Assembly: GCA_963971305.1 (NCBI GenBank) | Contig: OZ020305.1 | Span: 11,875,001 to 11,939,000, forward strand | Length of the DNA: 64,000 nucleotides | Reading direction: 5' to 3' | Source of the DNA: Arcuatula senhousia | Lineage: Eukaryota; Mollusca; Bivalvia; Mytilida; Mytilidae | In this document: positions 21,635 through 32,720 of the stretch, piece after piece | How positions within the stretch are numbered: the first letter of the stretch is position 1 | How the letters are laid out: every line of letters starts with the position of its first letter | Program-made: the position numbers and the translations under genes | The notes under the pieces: generated by a model | Databases searched by the model: none | What the model was told of the DNA's origin: nothing | The model's input: only the letters and a program-made list of their open reading frames with translations

Positions 21635-21800
21635 TAGGTACTTACACGCGTTCTTGGAAACTGGCAATGATCTTTCACTCGTGATAGAATTTTTGGGGTC
21701 TTTTGGTTCGTTCCGCTGCGCTCCACTCACAAAAAGACTGAAAATTCTATCACTCGTGAAAGATCAGCCGGTCTTTTCCAAGAACTTATGTAAGAACCTA
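21635..21800. other. long imperfect palindrome (foldback)
   Basis: Nested pairings around one centre: AGGTACTTAC with GTAAGAACCT; GTTCTTGGAAA (21650-21660) with TTTCCAAGAAC (21775-21785); GATCTTTCACTCGTGATAG (21669 on) with its near complement ending at 21765; GTCTTTT with AAAAAGAC. The spacer contains TTCCGCTGCGCTCC. Confidence 0.8.
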
Positions 21801-23090
21801 TAAATCTTTCCTTTCAGGTAGTTTATAGGACAGATACAAATGTCATGAATGTACAATCGTGTATAAATTGTAGTTTTGTGGTAGTTTTTGTTTGATCATA
21901 TGCTGATCCATTTGTGTAAATTTTCATGAAGATATCATTCTTTCTTCGTGAATGTTCTAAATTCGGCTTTCAGCAGTGCTGATCTTGTCGAAAGAGACGA
22001 TTAAGGGTATTGAGATTCTAACGATGGGCGATTAAGTTGTGTACCAAAGGTGGCGAAATAGGGTAAAGAACTTGTCAACCGCCGACAGTATTAGGCTAAA
22101 GTGTGCGGAGATAACCATGCTTCATACACACAACTAGTGCATGACATATGCCGCATTTTGTTTATTACCAACTCTTTTTGTTTCTTCTAGTGGCTTTCAA
22201 AATTTAGATGGTTTGGGTTTTGGTTTTTTATTTTACATGCACATTTCTCATTATCATTACATGTTATTTGCACGTTAAGAGCATTACCATTCATTGAAAA
22301 GTTAACAGTAAAAGTAAGTTATTTTTGGACGAACATACGTACATACGAAAGAGAAAAAAAAACAGACTCAAACGCTTTGTACATCAATTAAGCGGTGTAT
22401 GATTTTTTTTTACTCGATATTGATCTAACTTGCGTTCGATTATCAGACTATTTGGCTGTCGGTTTACTGGGCTGTCGGATCATTGGGTTGTCGGACTACA
22501 GACGTGTAACCATTTTTACTGTCGTGTATACTTATCCCTTTCCTTTACTAGTATATAGACGCCTTAGGACGCCTATCTGTCATTTTGGCCACCCCCCTCT
22601 TTTTGGTGGAATCCCCTTGTATTAGCAAGTATGAGGCTTTTTTTTACTAAAAAGAGGGGCTACCTAAAAGTTTGTCCTTTTTTTTGCGCGGTTAAGGACT
22701 AAAAAGATGTTTTATTGGGTCTCCTAAAAAGGGGACTTCCCTCTTTGGTCAGGGGAAAAATCACAGATTTTCAGAATTGGACTTTGTGAACACTAAAACG
22801 CATAATCTATAAATAATACAGTTATGAAACTTGCTACAGTTGCTAAGTAGCATGTCATGATTTAGATATTAAAATTTTGTGCAAATCTGTTTAATATTGT
22901 TGGAAAAACTTCATTTTTGATGGAAAATCATAGATTTTGAGAATTGGAATTGCAATAAAACTCAAATGCTATTAACAATACAGCTCTGAAGTTTCATACA
23001 CATTCCATGGAACATGCCTTAGTGGTTACATGTATAATCAAAGTTCGTATGATTTTGAAAACACTAAGATTTTTTGCCGCGGGGCACTTT
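21801..23090. other. interior spacer
   Basis: A/T-rich; the 22395-22625 frame is not supported. TATTTGGCTGTCGGTTTACTGGGCTGTCGGA at 22450-22490 is a short internal repeat. Confidence 0.4.
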
Positions 23091-23114
23091 CTGACTTTGT
23101 CAGTATTCTAGTTT

Positions 23115-23345
23115 TTAGCGCACCTGACCCAAAGGGAGGGTCAGGTGAGCTATTGTCATCGTTAAGCGTCTATCGTCCGTCGTCCGTCCGTCCGTTATCT
23201 TTTCTTCAAACATCTTCTTCTCTGAAACCACTGATGGGATTGATTTGAAACTTTGTACACTTGATCTTTAGGATGTCTTGTACCAAGTTTGTGAAATTTG
23301 TGAACGTCAACCGACCAACATGGCCGCCGTTACTAAAAATAGAAC
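23115..23345 (+). repeat. non-coding repeat with CACCTGACCC...GGGTCAGGTGAGC palindrome
   Basis: Begins CACCTGACCCAAAGGGAGGGTCAGGTGAGC (inverted pair ACCTGACCC/GGGTCAGGT), followed by CGTCCGTCGTCCGTCCGTCC and AACTTTGTACACTTGATC. A related ending is at 40490-40660 (GACGGACGACGACGGAC). Not coding. Confidence 0.55.
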
Positions 23346-24865
23346 GGGGAGGGGGGGGGGGTCAGACCATAGCTCTTAGCTTATAGCTCAAAAAGTATAA
23401 GAGATAGAGAAAATCCGAAGCAACCTTCCTTCTTCAGCATCAAAAGCTCTACAAAACTCTCCATTGCAGTACTAGTCCTGTCAAATACGATCATGCATTA
23501 GTGACTACAGTAAATACTATGATGATAAAGAATCAACGACCTGTCTCATGAAGGAATTCGCGGAGCCAAAACCCTTGAAGTTATCAAAGCTCAAACGTAC
23601 GCTTTTCACCATAAGATGGCATTATTGTTTTGTATTTTTACATGATTTTATTGTAAATACATGAAATAGTCATTGGCCTCTCATTATAGGTCAGTACTTT
23701 GAAAGTTGATATGGGTGAACAGATCACAAAATAATTTTGTTGCTGGTGGCCATTACTAGGCAGATACAGATGCTGAAATACTGAATTAAATAATAGTATT
23801 CAGATGTAGAATTATTATATTATAAGACGTTTTGTTTCCTCCCTCTATTAAACCATCGAAATATCAAAATCTGTCTTTAATAAAACCCAGCATGTTGCCA
23901 GAGGACGATTTTCCTTCCAACATCAGAATCAAATATGACAGTATCTGAATCAAAGCAAATTAAACATTTTCAACGTAAAACCCACTTAAATAAGGTATTC
24001 TAGCTTTGTGTACTTTGGGCTAACCAGTACCCGTACTAGCTGTTTTTGCAAAGATCTAATTTTTGTGGGTTTTTTTCGCGATAGTTTGCATCTTGCGAAA
24101 ATAAGAACACGCGAAAATGAAATCTTGTAAAAATATATGTATGCTTTATACTTGCATACAAGTAATCGCTAAAATTGAATTCCGCGAAAAAAAAAAAGAT
24201 CTTCCATTTTGTTAGAAATTCGCGAAATTTAACTCCCGCGAAAAACAACTAATTCAAAAGCCAATATGTCGGTGGGTGCATGGGCATTAAGTTTTTCTCT
24301 TGTCTTTCCGTACGCTTGTATGCATTTATAAACGAATTACTGTCAACATTTACATAAAAACCATACATGCAGATGATCTGAATTTGACAGGGTGGTTAAG
24401 TATGACAAGCCGTAAGTCATAAGCTACTTAAAGAAACCCTGGGCTTACTGTTTTGGACTCGGCCGATAAGAGTATATACGTGAAAATATTCGACAAGCTT
24501 ATCTGTGTTATCTCATAAACCATAAACGAGAAAGATTTAAATTTTGATAGAGAAGTTCAGTATGACACTCGGTATGATAAACTCTGTACAAAGCAACTTT
24601 TTGACCTGTCGGATTCTTACTTCCTGTCCCGGGAGCATCTGTGTCCCTTGCACACATTTATTCATTTGTTCTTTTTTGTCACCTGATAAACTTCCTCATG
24701 GCTATGTCGTATGCAACTATTGAATGCCAGAGTCAATCAAAACAGGTGCACGTTCGTTAGGTTGCTCAACTTCGGTGTTAAGTTTAATATATAAGACAGC
24801 AGAGTGGCATTGTGAAGTTGCAGACTATGTTGTCTTTGTGACATTTATCCTTCGGTTGATTGATT
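23346..24865. other. interior spacer
   Basis: Nothing recognisable; the minus frame at 24036-24248 overlaps TTCGCGAAA-rich words that recur at 24090-24245 (GCGAAAA repeats). Confidence 0.4.
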
Positions 24866-24867
24866 AT

Positions 24868-25090
24868 GCGTGAGTGAGTGAGTGAGTGAGTTGGTGTTTA
24901 ACGCCCGTGCAACGCTATATAGGTAATTTACAGGTGATGAACATGAAAAGGATGAAAAATGAACATGAAATGATGATGATAAATGAAATATGGGGATGAG
25001 ATGGGAAGCAAAGGACCGGTAAATTTTGAAGAACCACAGAAAAAAGGGGAGAGGTGGGTAGGGGCGGAAAATTTATTATGCATCTATATT
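24868..25090 (+). repeat. GAGTGAGTGAGT-headed interspersed repeat, copy 1
   Basis: Starts with GTGAGTGAGTGAGTGAGTTG then GTGTTTAACGCC. It continues with AACATGAAATGATGATGA, AATGAAATATGG and GGGGAGAGGTGGGTAGGG. The same order occurs at 60640-61215, where it is split by a foldback insert. The 24983-25264 frame is a by-product. Confidence 0.75.
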
Positions 25091-25267
25091 GTTAATAAAG
25101 GTTTTGCATTGCCAAATATTGAAGGTTGTAGCCAGCCTAAGGTCGACGACCGGCTATTACCTGAAAAAAAAAATCAAAAATCGTATACATTGAAAATAAA
25201 TGTACGTACACGGTTTTTTGACACAACTTCTAAAAGCTGCGATTATTTTGAATTTTGCAATTGATAA

Positions 25268-25426
25268 CTAGAGGCTCCCAGGAGCCTGAATCGCTCACCT
25301 GATCTCTTATGCTAAAGCCTCTTATCTAGTGTGCAACATGGTCTACATGTACTTGGTAAGTAACATTAAAGAAACTAGTTAGGATAGAAAACACTTTTAA
25401 GACCAAGAATACAAAGTTACAAAGCT
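25268..25426. repeat. AGAGGCTCCCAGGAGCCT repeat head and spacer to the right arm
   Basis: Carries AGAGGCTCCCAGGAGCCT plus GAATCGCTCACCTGATC, as at 15837; the remainder is spacer up to the satellite arm. Confidence 0.6.
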
Positions 25427-28400
25427 TTTCATTTTCCTATTCAAAACCCCCCAAAAAAAAAAAAAAAATCGAAAAAAAAAATTTTGAAAAAAAAAATTTG
25501 AAAAGGAAAAGAATAACGAAAAGGAAAATGAGTCATTTTCCTATTCAAAATCGAAAAGGAAAATGAAAAACGAAAAGGAAAATGGGTCATTTTCCCATTC
25601 AAAATCGAAAAAAAAAACGAAAAAAAAAATTTTGAAAAAAAAAATTTGAAAAGGAAAATGAATAACGAAAAGGAAAATGGGTCATTTTCCTATTCAAAAT
25701 CGAAAAGGAAAATGAAAAACGAAAAGGAAAATGAATAACGAAAAGGAAAATGAGTCATTTTCCTATTCAAAATCGAAAAGGAAAATGAAAAACGAAAAGG
25801 AAAATGGGTCATTTTCCTATTCAAAATCGAAAAAAAAAAATCGAAAAAAAAAATTTTGAAAAAAAAAATTTGAAAAGGAAAATGAATATCGAAAAGGAAA
25901 ATGAATAACGAAAAGGAAAATGGGTCATTTTCCTATTCAAAATCGAAAAGGAAAATCAAAAACGAAAAGGAAAATGAATAACGAAAAGGAAAATGAGTCA
26001 TTTTCCTATTCAAAATCGAAAAGGAAAATCAAAAACGAAAAGGAAAATGAAAAACGAAAAGGAAAATGAAAAACGAAAAGGAAAATGAAAAACGAAAAGG
26101 AAAATGAATAACGAAAGAAAATGAGTCATTTTCCTATTCAAAATCGAAAAGGAAAATGTAAAACGAAAAGGAAAATGGGTCATTTTCTTATTCAAAATCG
26201 AAAAAAAAAAAAAAAATCGAAAAAAAAATTTTTTGAAAAAAAAAATTGAAAAACGAAAAACGAAAAGGAAAATGGGTCATTTTCCTATTCAAAATCGAAA
26301 AGGAAAATGAAAAACGAAAAGGAAAATGAATAACGAAAAGGAAAATGAGTCATTTTCCTATTCAAAATCGAAAAGGAAAATGAAAAAACGAAAAGGAAAA
26401 TGGGTCATTTTCCTAATCAAAATCGAAAAAAAAAAAAATCGAAAAAAAAAATTTTTGAAAAAAAAAAATTTGAAAAGGAAAATGAATAACGAAAAGAAAA
26501 ATGGGTCATTTTCCTTTTCAAAATCGAAAAGGAAAATGAAAAACGAAAAGGAAAATGAATAACGAAAAGGAAAATGAGTCATTTTCCTATTCAAAATCGA
26601 AAAGGAAAATGAAAAAACGAAAAGGAAAATGGGTCATTTTCTTATTCAAAATCGAAAAAAAAAAATTTCGAAAAAAAAAAATTTTTGAAAAAAAAAATTG
26701 AAAAGGAAAATAAATAACGAAAAGGAAAATGGGTCATTTTCCTATTCAAAATCGAAAATGAAAATGAAAAACGAAAAGGAAAATGAATAACGAAAAGGAA
26801 AATGAATAACGAAAAGGAAAATGAGTCATTTTCCTATTCAAAATCGAAAAGGAAAATGAAAAACGAAAAGGAAAATGAATAACGAAAAGGAAAATGAGTC
26901 ATTTTCCTATTCAAAATCGAAAAGGAAAATGAAAAACGAAAAGGAAAATGGGTCATTTTCCTATTCAAAATCGAAAAAAAAAATCGAAAAAAAAAATTTT
27001 GAAAAAAAAAATTTGAAAAGGAAAATGAATATCGAAAAGGAAAATGAATAACGAAAAGGAAAATGGGTCATTTTCCTATTCAAAATCGAAAAGGAAAATC
27101 AAAAAACGAAAAGGAAAATGAAAAACGAAAAGGAAAATGAAAAACGAAAAGGAAAATGAAAAACGAAAAGGAAAATGAATAACGAAAGAAAATGAGTCAT
27201 TTTCCTATTCAAAATCGAAAAGGAAAATGTAAAACGAAAAGGAAAATGGGTCATTTTCTTATTCAAAATCGAAAAAAAAAAAATCGAAAAAAAAATTTTT
27301 TGAAAAAAAAATTTGAAAAACGAAAAACGAAAAGGAAAATGGGTCATTTTCCTATTCAAAATCGAAAAGGAAAATGAAAAACGAAAAGGAAAATGAATAA
27401 CGAAAAGGAAAATGAGTCATTTTCCTATTCAAAATCGAAAAGGAAAATGAAAAAACGAAAAGGAAAATGGGTCATTTTCCTAATCAAAATCGAAAAAAAA
27501 AAAAATCGAAAAAAAAAATTTTTGAAAAAAAAAAATTTGAAAAGGAAAATGAATAACGAAAAGAAAAATGGGTCATTTTCCTTTTCAAAATCGAAAAGGA
27601 AAATGAAAAACGAAAAGGAAAATGAATAACGAAAAGGAAAATGAGTCATTTTCCTTTTCAAAATCGAAAAGGAAAATGAAAAAACGAAAAGGAAAATGGG
27701 TCATTTTCTTATTCAAAATCGAAAAAAAAAATGTCGAAAAAAAAAAATTTTTGAAAAAAAAAAAATTGAAAAGGAAAATAAATAACGAAAAGGAAAATGG
27801 GTCATTTTCCTATTCAAAATCGAAAATGAAAATGAAAAACGAAAAGGAAAATGAATAACGAAAAGGAAAATGAATAACGAAAAGGAAAATGAGTCATTTT
27901 CCTATTCAAAATCGAAAAGGAAAATGAAAAACGAAAAGGAAAATGGGTCAATCTCCTATTCAAAATCGAAATAAAAAAATCGAAAAAAAAAAATTTTGAA
28001 AAAAAAAATTTGAAAAGGAAAATGAATATCGAAAAGGAAAATGAATAACGAAAAGGAAAATGGGTCATTTTCCTATTCAAAATCGAAAAGGAAAATCAAA
28101 AACGAAAAGGAAAATGAATAACGAAAAGGAAAATGAGTCATTTTCCTATTCAAAATCGAAAAGGAAAATCAAAAACGAAAAGGAAAATGAAAAACGAAAA
28201 GGAAAATGAAAAACGAAAAGGAAAATGAAAAACGAAAAGGAAAATGAATAACGAAAGAAAATGAGTCATTTTCCTATTCAAAATCGAAAAGGAAAATGTA
28301 AAACGAAAAGGAAAATGGGTCATTTTCCTATTCAAAATCGAAAATGAAAATGAAAAACGAAAAGGAAAATGAATAACGAAAAGGAAAATGAGTCATTTTC

Positions 28401-29459
28401 CTTTTCAAAATCGAAAAGGAAAATGAAAAACGAAAAGGAAAATGAGTCATTTTCCTATTCAAAATCGAAAAGGAAAATGAAAAAAACGAAAAGGAAAATG
28501 GGTCATTTTCTTATTCAAAATCGAAAAAAAAAAATTTCGAAAAAAAAAAAATTTTGAAAAAAAAAATTGAAAAGGAAAATAAATAACGAAAAGGAAAATG
28601 GGTCATTTTCCTATTCAAAATCGAAAATGAAAATGAAAAACGAAAAGGAAAATGAATAACGAAAAGGAAAATGAATAACGAAAAGGAAAATGAGTCATTT
28701 TCCTATTCAAAATCGAAAAGGAAAATGAAAAACGAAAAGGAAAATGGGTCAATCTCCTATTCAAAATCGAAATAAAAAAATCGAAAAAAAATTTTTTTGA
28801 AAAAAAAAAAATTGAAAAGGAAAATGAATAACGAAAAGGAAAATGGGTCATTTTCCTATTCAAAATCGAAAAGGAAAATGAAAAACGAAAAGGAAAATAA
28901 ATAATGAAAAGGAAAATGAGTCATTTTCCTATTCCAAATCGAAAAGAAAATGAAAAACGAAAAGGAAAATGGATCATTTTCCTATTCAAAATCGAAAATG
29001 AAAATGAAAAACGAAAAGGAAAATGAATAACGAAAAGGAAAATGAATAACGAAAAGGAAAATGAGTCATTTTCCTATTCAAAATCGAAAAGGAAAATGAA
29101 AAACGAAAAGGAAAATGGGTCATTTTCCTATTCAAAATCGAAAAAAAAAAAAATCGAAAAAAAAAAATTTTGAAAAAAAAAAAAAATTGAAAAGGAAAAT
29201 GAATAACGAAAAGGAAAATGGGTCATTTTCCTATTCAAAATCGAAAAGGAAAATGAAAAACGAAAAAGAAAATGAATAACGAAAAGGAAAATGAGTCATT
29301 TTCTATTCAAAATCGAAAAGGAAAATGAAAAACGAAAAGGAAAATGGGTCATTTTCTTATTCAAAATCGAAAAAAAAAATTCGAAAAAAAAAAAATTTGA
29401 AAAAAAAAATTTGAAAAACGAAAAACGAAAAACGAAAAGGAAAATCACTTGTGTTAGGT
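25427..29459. repeat. right arm: satellite-like array of the foldback element
   Basis: Reverse-complement composition of the left arm, with the same modules. A higher-order unit of about 1.07 kb recurs, tagged by ACGAAAGAAAATGAGTC at 26111, 27182 and 28251 and by TTCCTAATCAAAATCG at about 26411 and 27479. GGGTCAATCTCC recurs at 27945 and 28746. Different unit lengths in the two arms show that each has been rearranged independently. Lys/Glu/Asn-rich and Phe/Ser-rich frames are artefacts. Confidence 0.9.
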
Positions 29460-29468
29460 CATATAATT
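29460..29468. repeat. right 9-bp target-site duplication CATATAATT
   Basis: Identical to 9075-9083 and directly abuts the right terminus GTGTTAGGT. Confidence 0.75.
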
Positions 29469-30289
29469 TATAATTCAAATTTAAAGTCGTTCGTATTATT
29501 TTGCTTGTTTGTTTTGTTTTTGTTGTTGTTTGTTTGTTTTTTGTTGTTTTTTTTTTTAAAGTTGAAATTCGCATTGTCATGACAGTCTTTTTGTATAAAT
29601 TTGTTCATAAATCACACACCAGGACAATTCCTATGTTATAATGCATGCTGCAGCAGCCGACACTGCATAGTTAGGCAATACGCGACATATTATCAGAAGA
29701 AGCGATAAAAGGGGGGATATTAAGGCCTTCTATGAGCCCTTTGTTTATTTATAGTTGTTTGTTGTAATGATAAAGTATATTTAAATGTAAACGATGATTT
29801 ATTTTTTAGGTTTTTTTTCTTTTTCCCAGAGATAACAATAAACAATTAATAATTATTTTCTCAGTTTTCTCTTTTGACTCAATTTTATCACGAGGCATGT
29901 CACTATTTACCTATCAAACCAGTGGCGGATCCAGAACTTCTGAAAAGGGGGGCACTGACTGGCCTAAGAGGGGGCCCGCTTTGATCACGCTTCAATGATT
30001 TCCTATATATTCAACCAAAGTTTTCTACCAAAAGGGGGGGGGGCGGGCCACCCATGCCCCCCCCCGGATCCGACTATGTCAAACTGACCATGCATCTACT
30101 ACGTCAGAGAAAGTGTGTGCACATATACAATGTCAATATTTGCAATGTGACCATACGCGGCTTATAGGAACCAATGAAAAAGCGAATTCATCCAGATCAA
30201 TTTCTCCCAACTTATATGTAATATACTTATTTTTAATAATGAGACAATAGAAAATGTCTCAGAATATCCTTATTTAGGATTACTTATTT
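29469..30289. other. spacer with T/G low-complexity and a GGATCC-type foldback
   Basis: 29500-29560 is TTG/T-rich. 29925-30075 starts CCAGTGGCGGATCCAGAA and ends CCCCCCCGGATCCGACTA with G-rich and C-rich arms, a MITE-like inverted arrangement. The word AACCAGTGGCGGACACAGG recurs at 60195. Confidence 0.5.
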
Positions 30290-31330
30290 TAAAGTCCAAT
30301 GGCAACATGAGCCATAGTACAACAGAATTAACCAAATAGACAAAAAAGGTATTATTTTCTATAAAGTCTTATACCAAATCTCTAAGTAATCTTCCAGTAA
30401 ATGTTTCTAATAACCTCTTTGACACACTAGTAAGACCTATCTATTAAACATACCATTCTGAAATTACATTTTTAGACTCGTATAGTTGCTATTTTAATGC
30501 TAAAAACAGAGCCCTGGTCTCAGGTAAAAATGTAGACCCTTTCCATTTTATTGATAAATCTGCATCTTGCATATTGCAAAAATGCACTTGGCATTAATAT
30601 AAGAATGCTTCAAATTTTGTAACTAGACAAGAACTGGGTAGAATGCCAATTGAATGTCATATCAAAATATCAATTATTACTAGTATGTATTTAGCACGGT
30701 TATTTCACTACAAATCTAAACCCTCTATTAAGTGAATCTTTCCAATTAACTAAAATACTAGATGAAAAGGGAACGTATACCTGGTATACATATGTAAAAG
30801 ACATACTTTTTGAAACAAATATTGATTTAGAAAGACTGGAGACTTGTACGGAATGAAAACAACTGAAAAACATAAAAAGATAGGTATGTAAAAACTCAAA
30901 TAAACTCATTCTATGAAAATATTATAAAAAAAACCAAAATGAATAGTATTGATGATAAAAGTAAACTAAATTTCTATAAAAAGTTAAATCCAGCCTTAAA
31001 AATAAAACCATATCTCTCAATTTCAAACTTTGAATTCAGGAAACTGATTCATTGACCACAAACTATTAATTGAAAAAGCCTTTTTAAAAGGAATTAAGCC
31101 ACTTTAAAATTCCTAGACATAAACGACGAGAATCATTTTTTACTAAGATGTACTTATAATGCAAACTTAAGAGTAACCTATTTTAACTTTATATCTTTAG
31201 AACACATACCATTCAATAATCTGAATGATGAAGAAAAAGTAACTTATTTGTTAAACCCCTCAACACCATTGCAAGTAAATAAACTAGGATCCTTTATAAA
31301 AAAAAGTCTTTTGAACTGAGGACAGGGGAC
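30290..31330 (+). pseudogene. degenerate LINE reverse transcriptase 3' end
   Basis: The frame that can be followed, with many stops, reads in order FYKVLYQI, VNVSNNLFDTLVRPIY, NASNFVTRQELGRMPIE, KLNFYKKLNP, ENHFLLRCTYNANLR and LNDEEKVTYLLNPSTPLQVNKLGSFIKKSL. This is the typical C-terminal region of CR1/L2/Jockey-type LINE proteins in molluscs, including a decayed Cys/His-rich ...HFLL-C segment. Only the 3' end is present, as expected after incomplete target-primed reverse transcription. The opposite-strand frame at 30700-30909 is its shadow. Confidence 0.7.
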
Positions 31331-32320
31331 CCTTAATTTTTCTTTACTTGTAACTATGTATTTTTGTTTTATGTGGCTGTGTATGTTTATGTGTCAGAAA
31401 CTGTATAAAAGTTGATTCGTAATATTCGTATAATTTTAATGTAGAGTCTAGAAAATTCCGAACAGAAATCTTATAGAGCTCTTTTCATTCGTTTCTGATC
31501 CCTACAATTATAACCCCTGTCAAAACAAAGTCCAAACAGAAGTGCATGTACATTCAAGTAATGTTTCACGAGATAAGAATAGGATAAAATGAATTGCACA
31601 CACATGTCCAGAAGAACATGATAAAAATTGCACCTTAATTTGTATTTTAAAAAAGAACGAGAAAGAAAACCAAATTATAAACATATCAAATGTTTAAAAA
31701 CGTTTCAAATTTAGTATGACACAGGTCACCTCATTCATTTGTCTGACATGTTGATTAAATAAGTCTACATGAAGTAGTCTAGAATTCATACAGATATGAT
31801 GTTTACCTTTCAATAAAATTTTCACAGGCTTTTTATTGTTACATATATTGTCTTTAGTTTATACTATTTACAATTTTGCCAGTTGCATCTTAAAAGCATG
31901 CAAAGATAGAATGTAATTCATATTTTATCCTGATTCTCTACGGTCTGACGACAAAATAGGTTAACTCTTCGCAAGTTTTATTAACATCTAGAAATGATTT
32001 TATTATTAAATGTGGTAATTGATTTAGGAAATGTAATTTTACAAAAGATATAAATAAACACAAGTACATTTGTAGCATGAAGTACATGTACATGTAACTG
32101 CACAGAATGTCAGAGATATATGTAATGATTGATCTCAAAACACTCAAAGCCTGAAAGGTATATGCAAGGGGTTATCTTCAGGATACAAAGCAACGATCAA
32201 AATGTAATGAAACAACAACAAAAAATACAAGTTGCTTTTTGAAATATGTAGATGAAATATTAATGATATAATGTTGTTAACATTTTGGAACAAAAAGACT
32301 GTTACTGACTATAGCAATGT
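31331..32320. other. A/T-rich intergenic stretch
   Basis: No gene or repeat I can support; the 31938-32147 minus frame is low-complexity. Confidence 0.45.
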
Positions 32321-32330
32321 TACTGAACAG

Positions 32331-32720
32331 GAGGTGTTCAAGAAGGTTTCCGACGATGGCGACTTTACCAAACGGGGGGCTATTTGGGAAGGTTTCCGAC
32401 GATGGCGACGTTACCGAACAGGGGGCTGTTCGAGAAGGTTACCGACGATGGCGACGTTACCGAACAGGGGGCTGTTCGAGAAGGTTTCCGACGATGGCGA
32501 CGTTACCGAACAGGGGGCTGTTCGAGAAGGTTACCGACGATGGCGACGTTACCGAACAGGGAGGTGTTCGAGAAGGTTTCCGACGATGGCGACATTACCG
32601 AACAGGGGCTGTTCGAGAAGGTTACCGACGATGGCGACGTTACCGAACAGGGGGGTGTTCGTGAAGGTTTCCGACGATGGCGACGTTACCGAACAGGTAG
32701 GTGTTCGTGAAGGGTTACCG
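32331..32720. repeat. 46-bp minisatellite (CCGACGATGGCGAC...ACCGAACAGGGGG)
   Basis: About eight units; CGACGATGGCGAC recurs at 32351, 32397, 32443 and so on. Since 46 is not divisible by 3 and no stop occurs in any frame, all three plus frames stay open for 108-151 codons and encode the same peptide sequence in shifted phase. GC-rich against an A/T-rich background. 32750-32790 has related TTGGCGA/GGCGGG words. Confidence 0.92.

Larger units (their letters stand above)
9084..29459. mobile_element. 20.4-kb foldback-like element with satellite arms and 9-bp target duplication
   Basis: Seen: the left arm (9084 to about 13190) and right arm (about 25427-29459) are the same satellite-like sequence in opposite orientation. 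Their outer ~130 bp match as terminal inverted repeats, including the order TTTTCG, three TTTTTCG-like words, poly-T blocks and GAATAAGAAAATGACCC. The element begins ACCTAACACAAGTGATTTTCC and ends with its reverse complement. CATATAATT flanks both ends directly (9075-9083 and 29460-29468). Known: Drosophila FB elements have long tandem-repeat inverted arms and 9-bp duplications; Mutator and Merlin elements also make 8-10-bp duplications. Inference: the whole segment transposed as one unit. No transposase is recognised in the interior, so it is non-autonomous or degenerate. Confidence 0.75.

Noticed and set aside
9084..29459. Polinton/Maverick interpretation of the 20-kb inverted-repeat element
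   Set aside because: Size fits, but Polintons make 6-bp duplications and carry polymerase, integrase, capsid and ATPase genes; none is recognisable here and the duplication is 9 bp.
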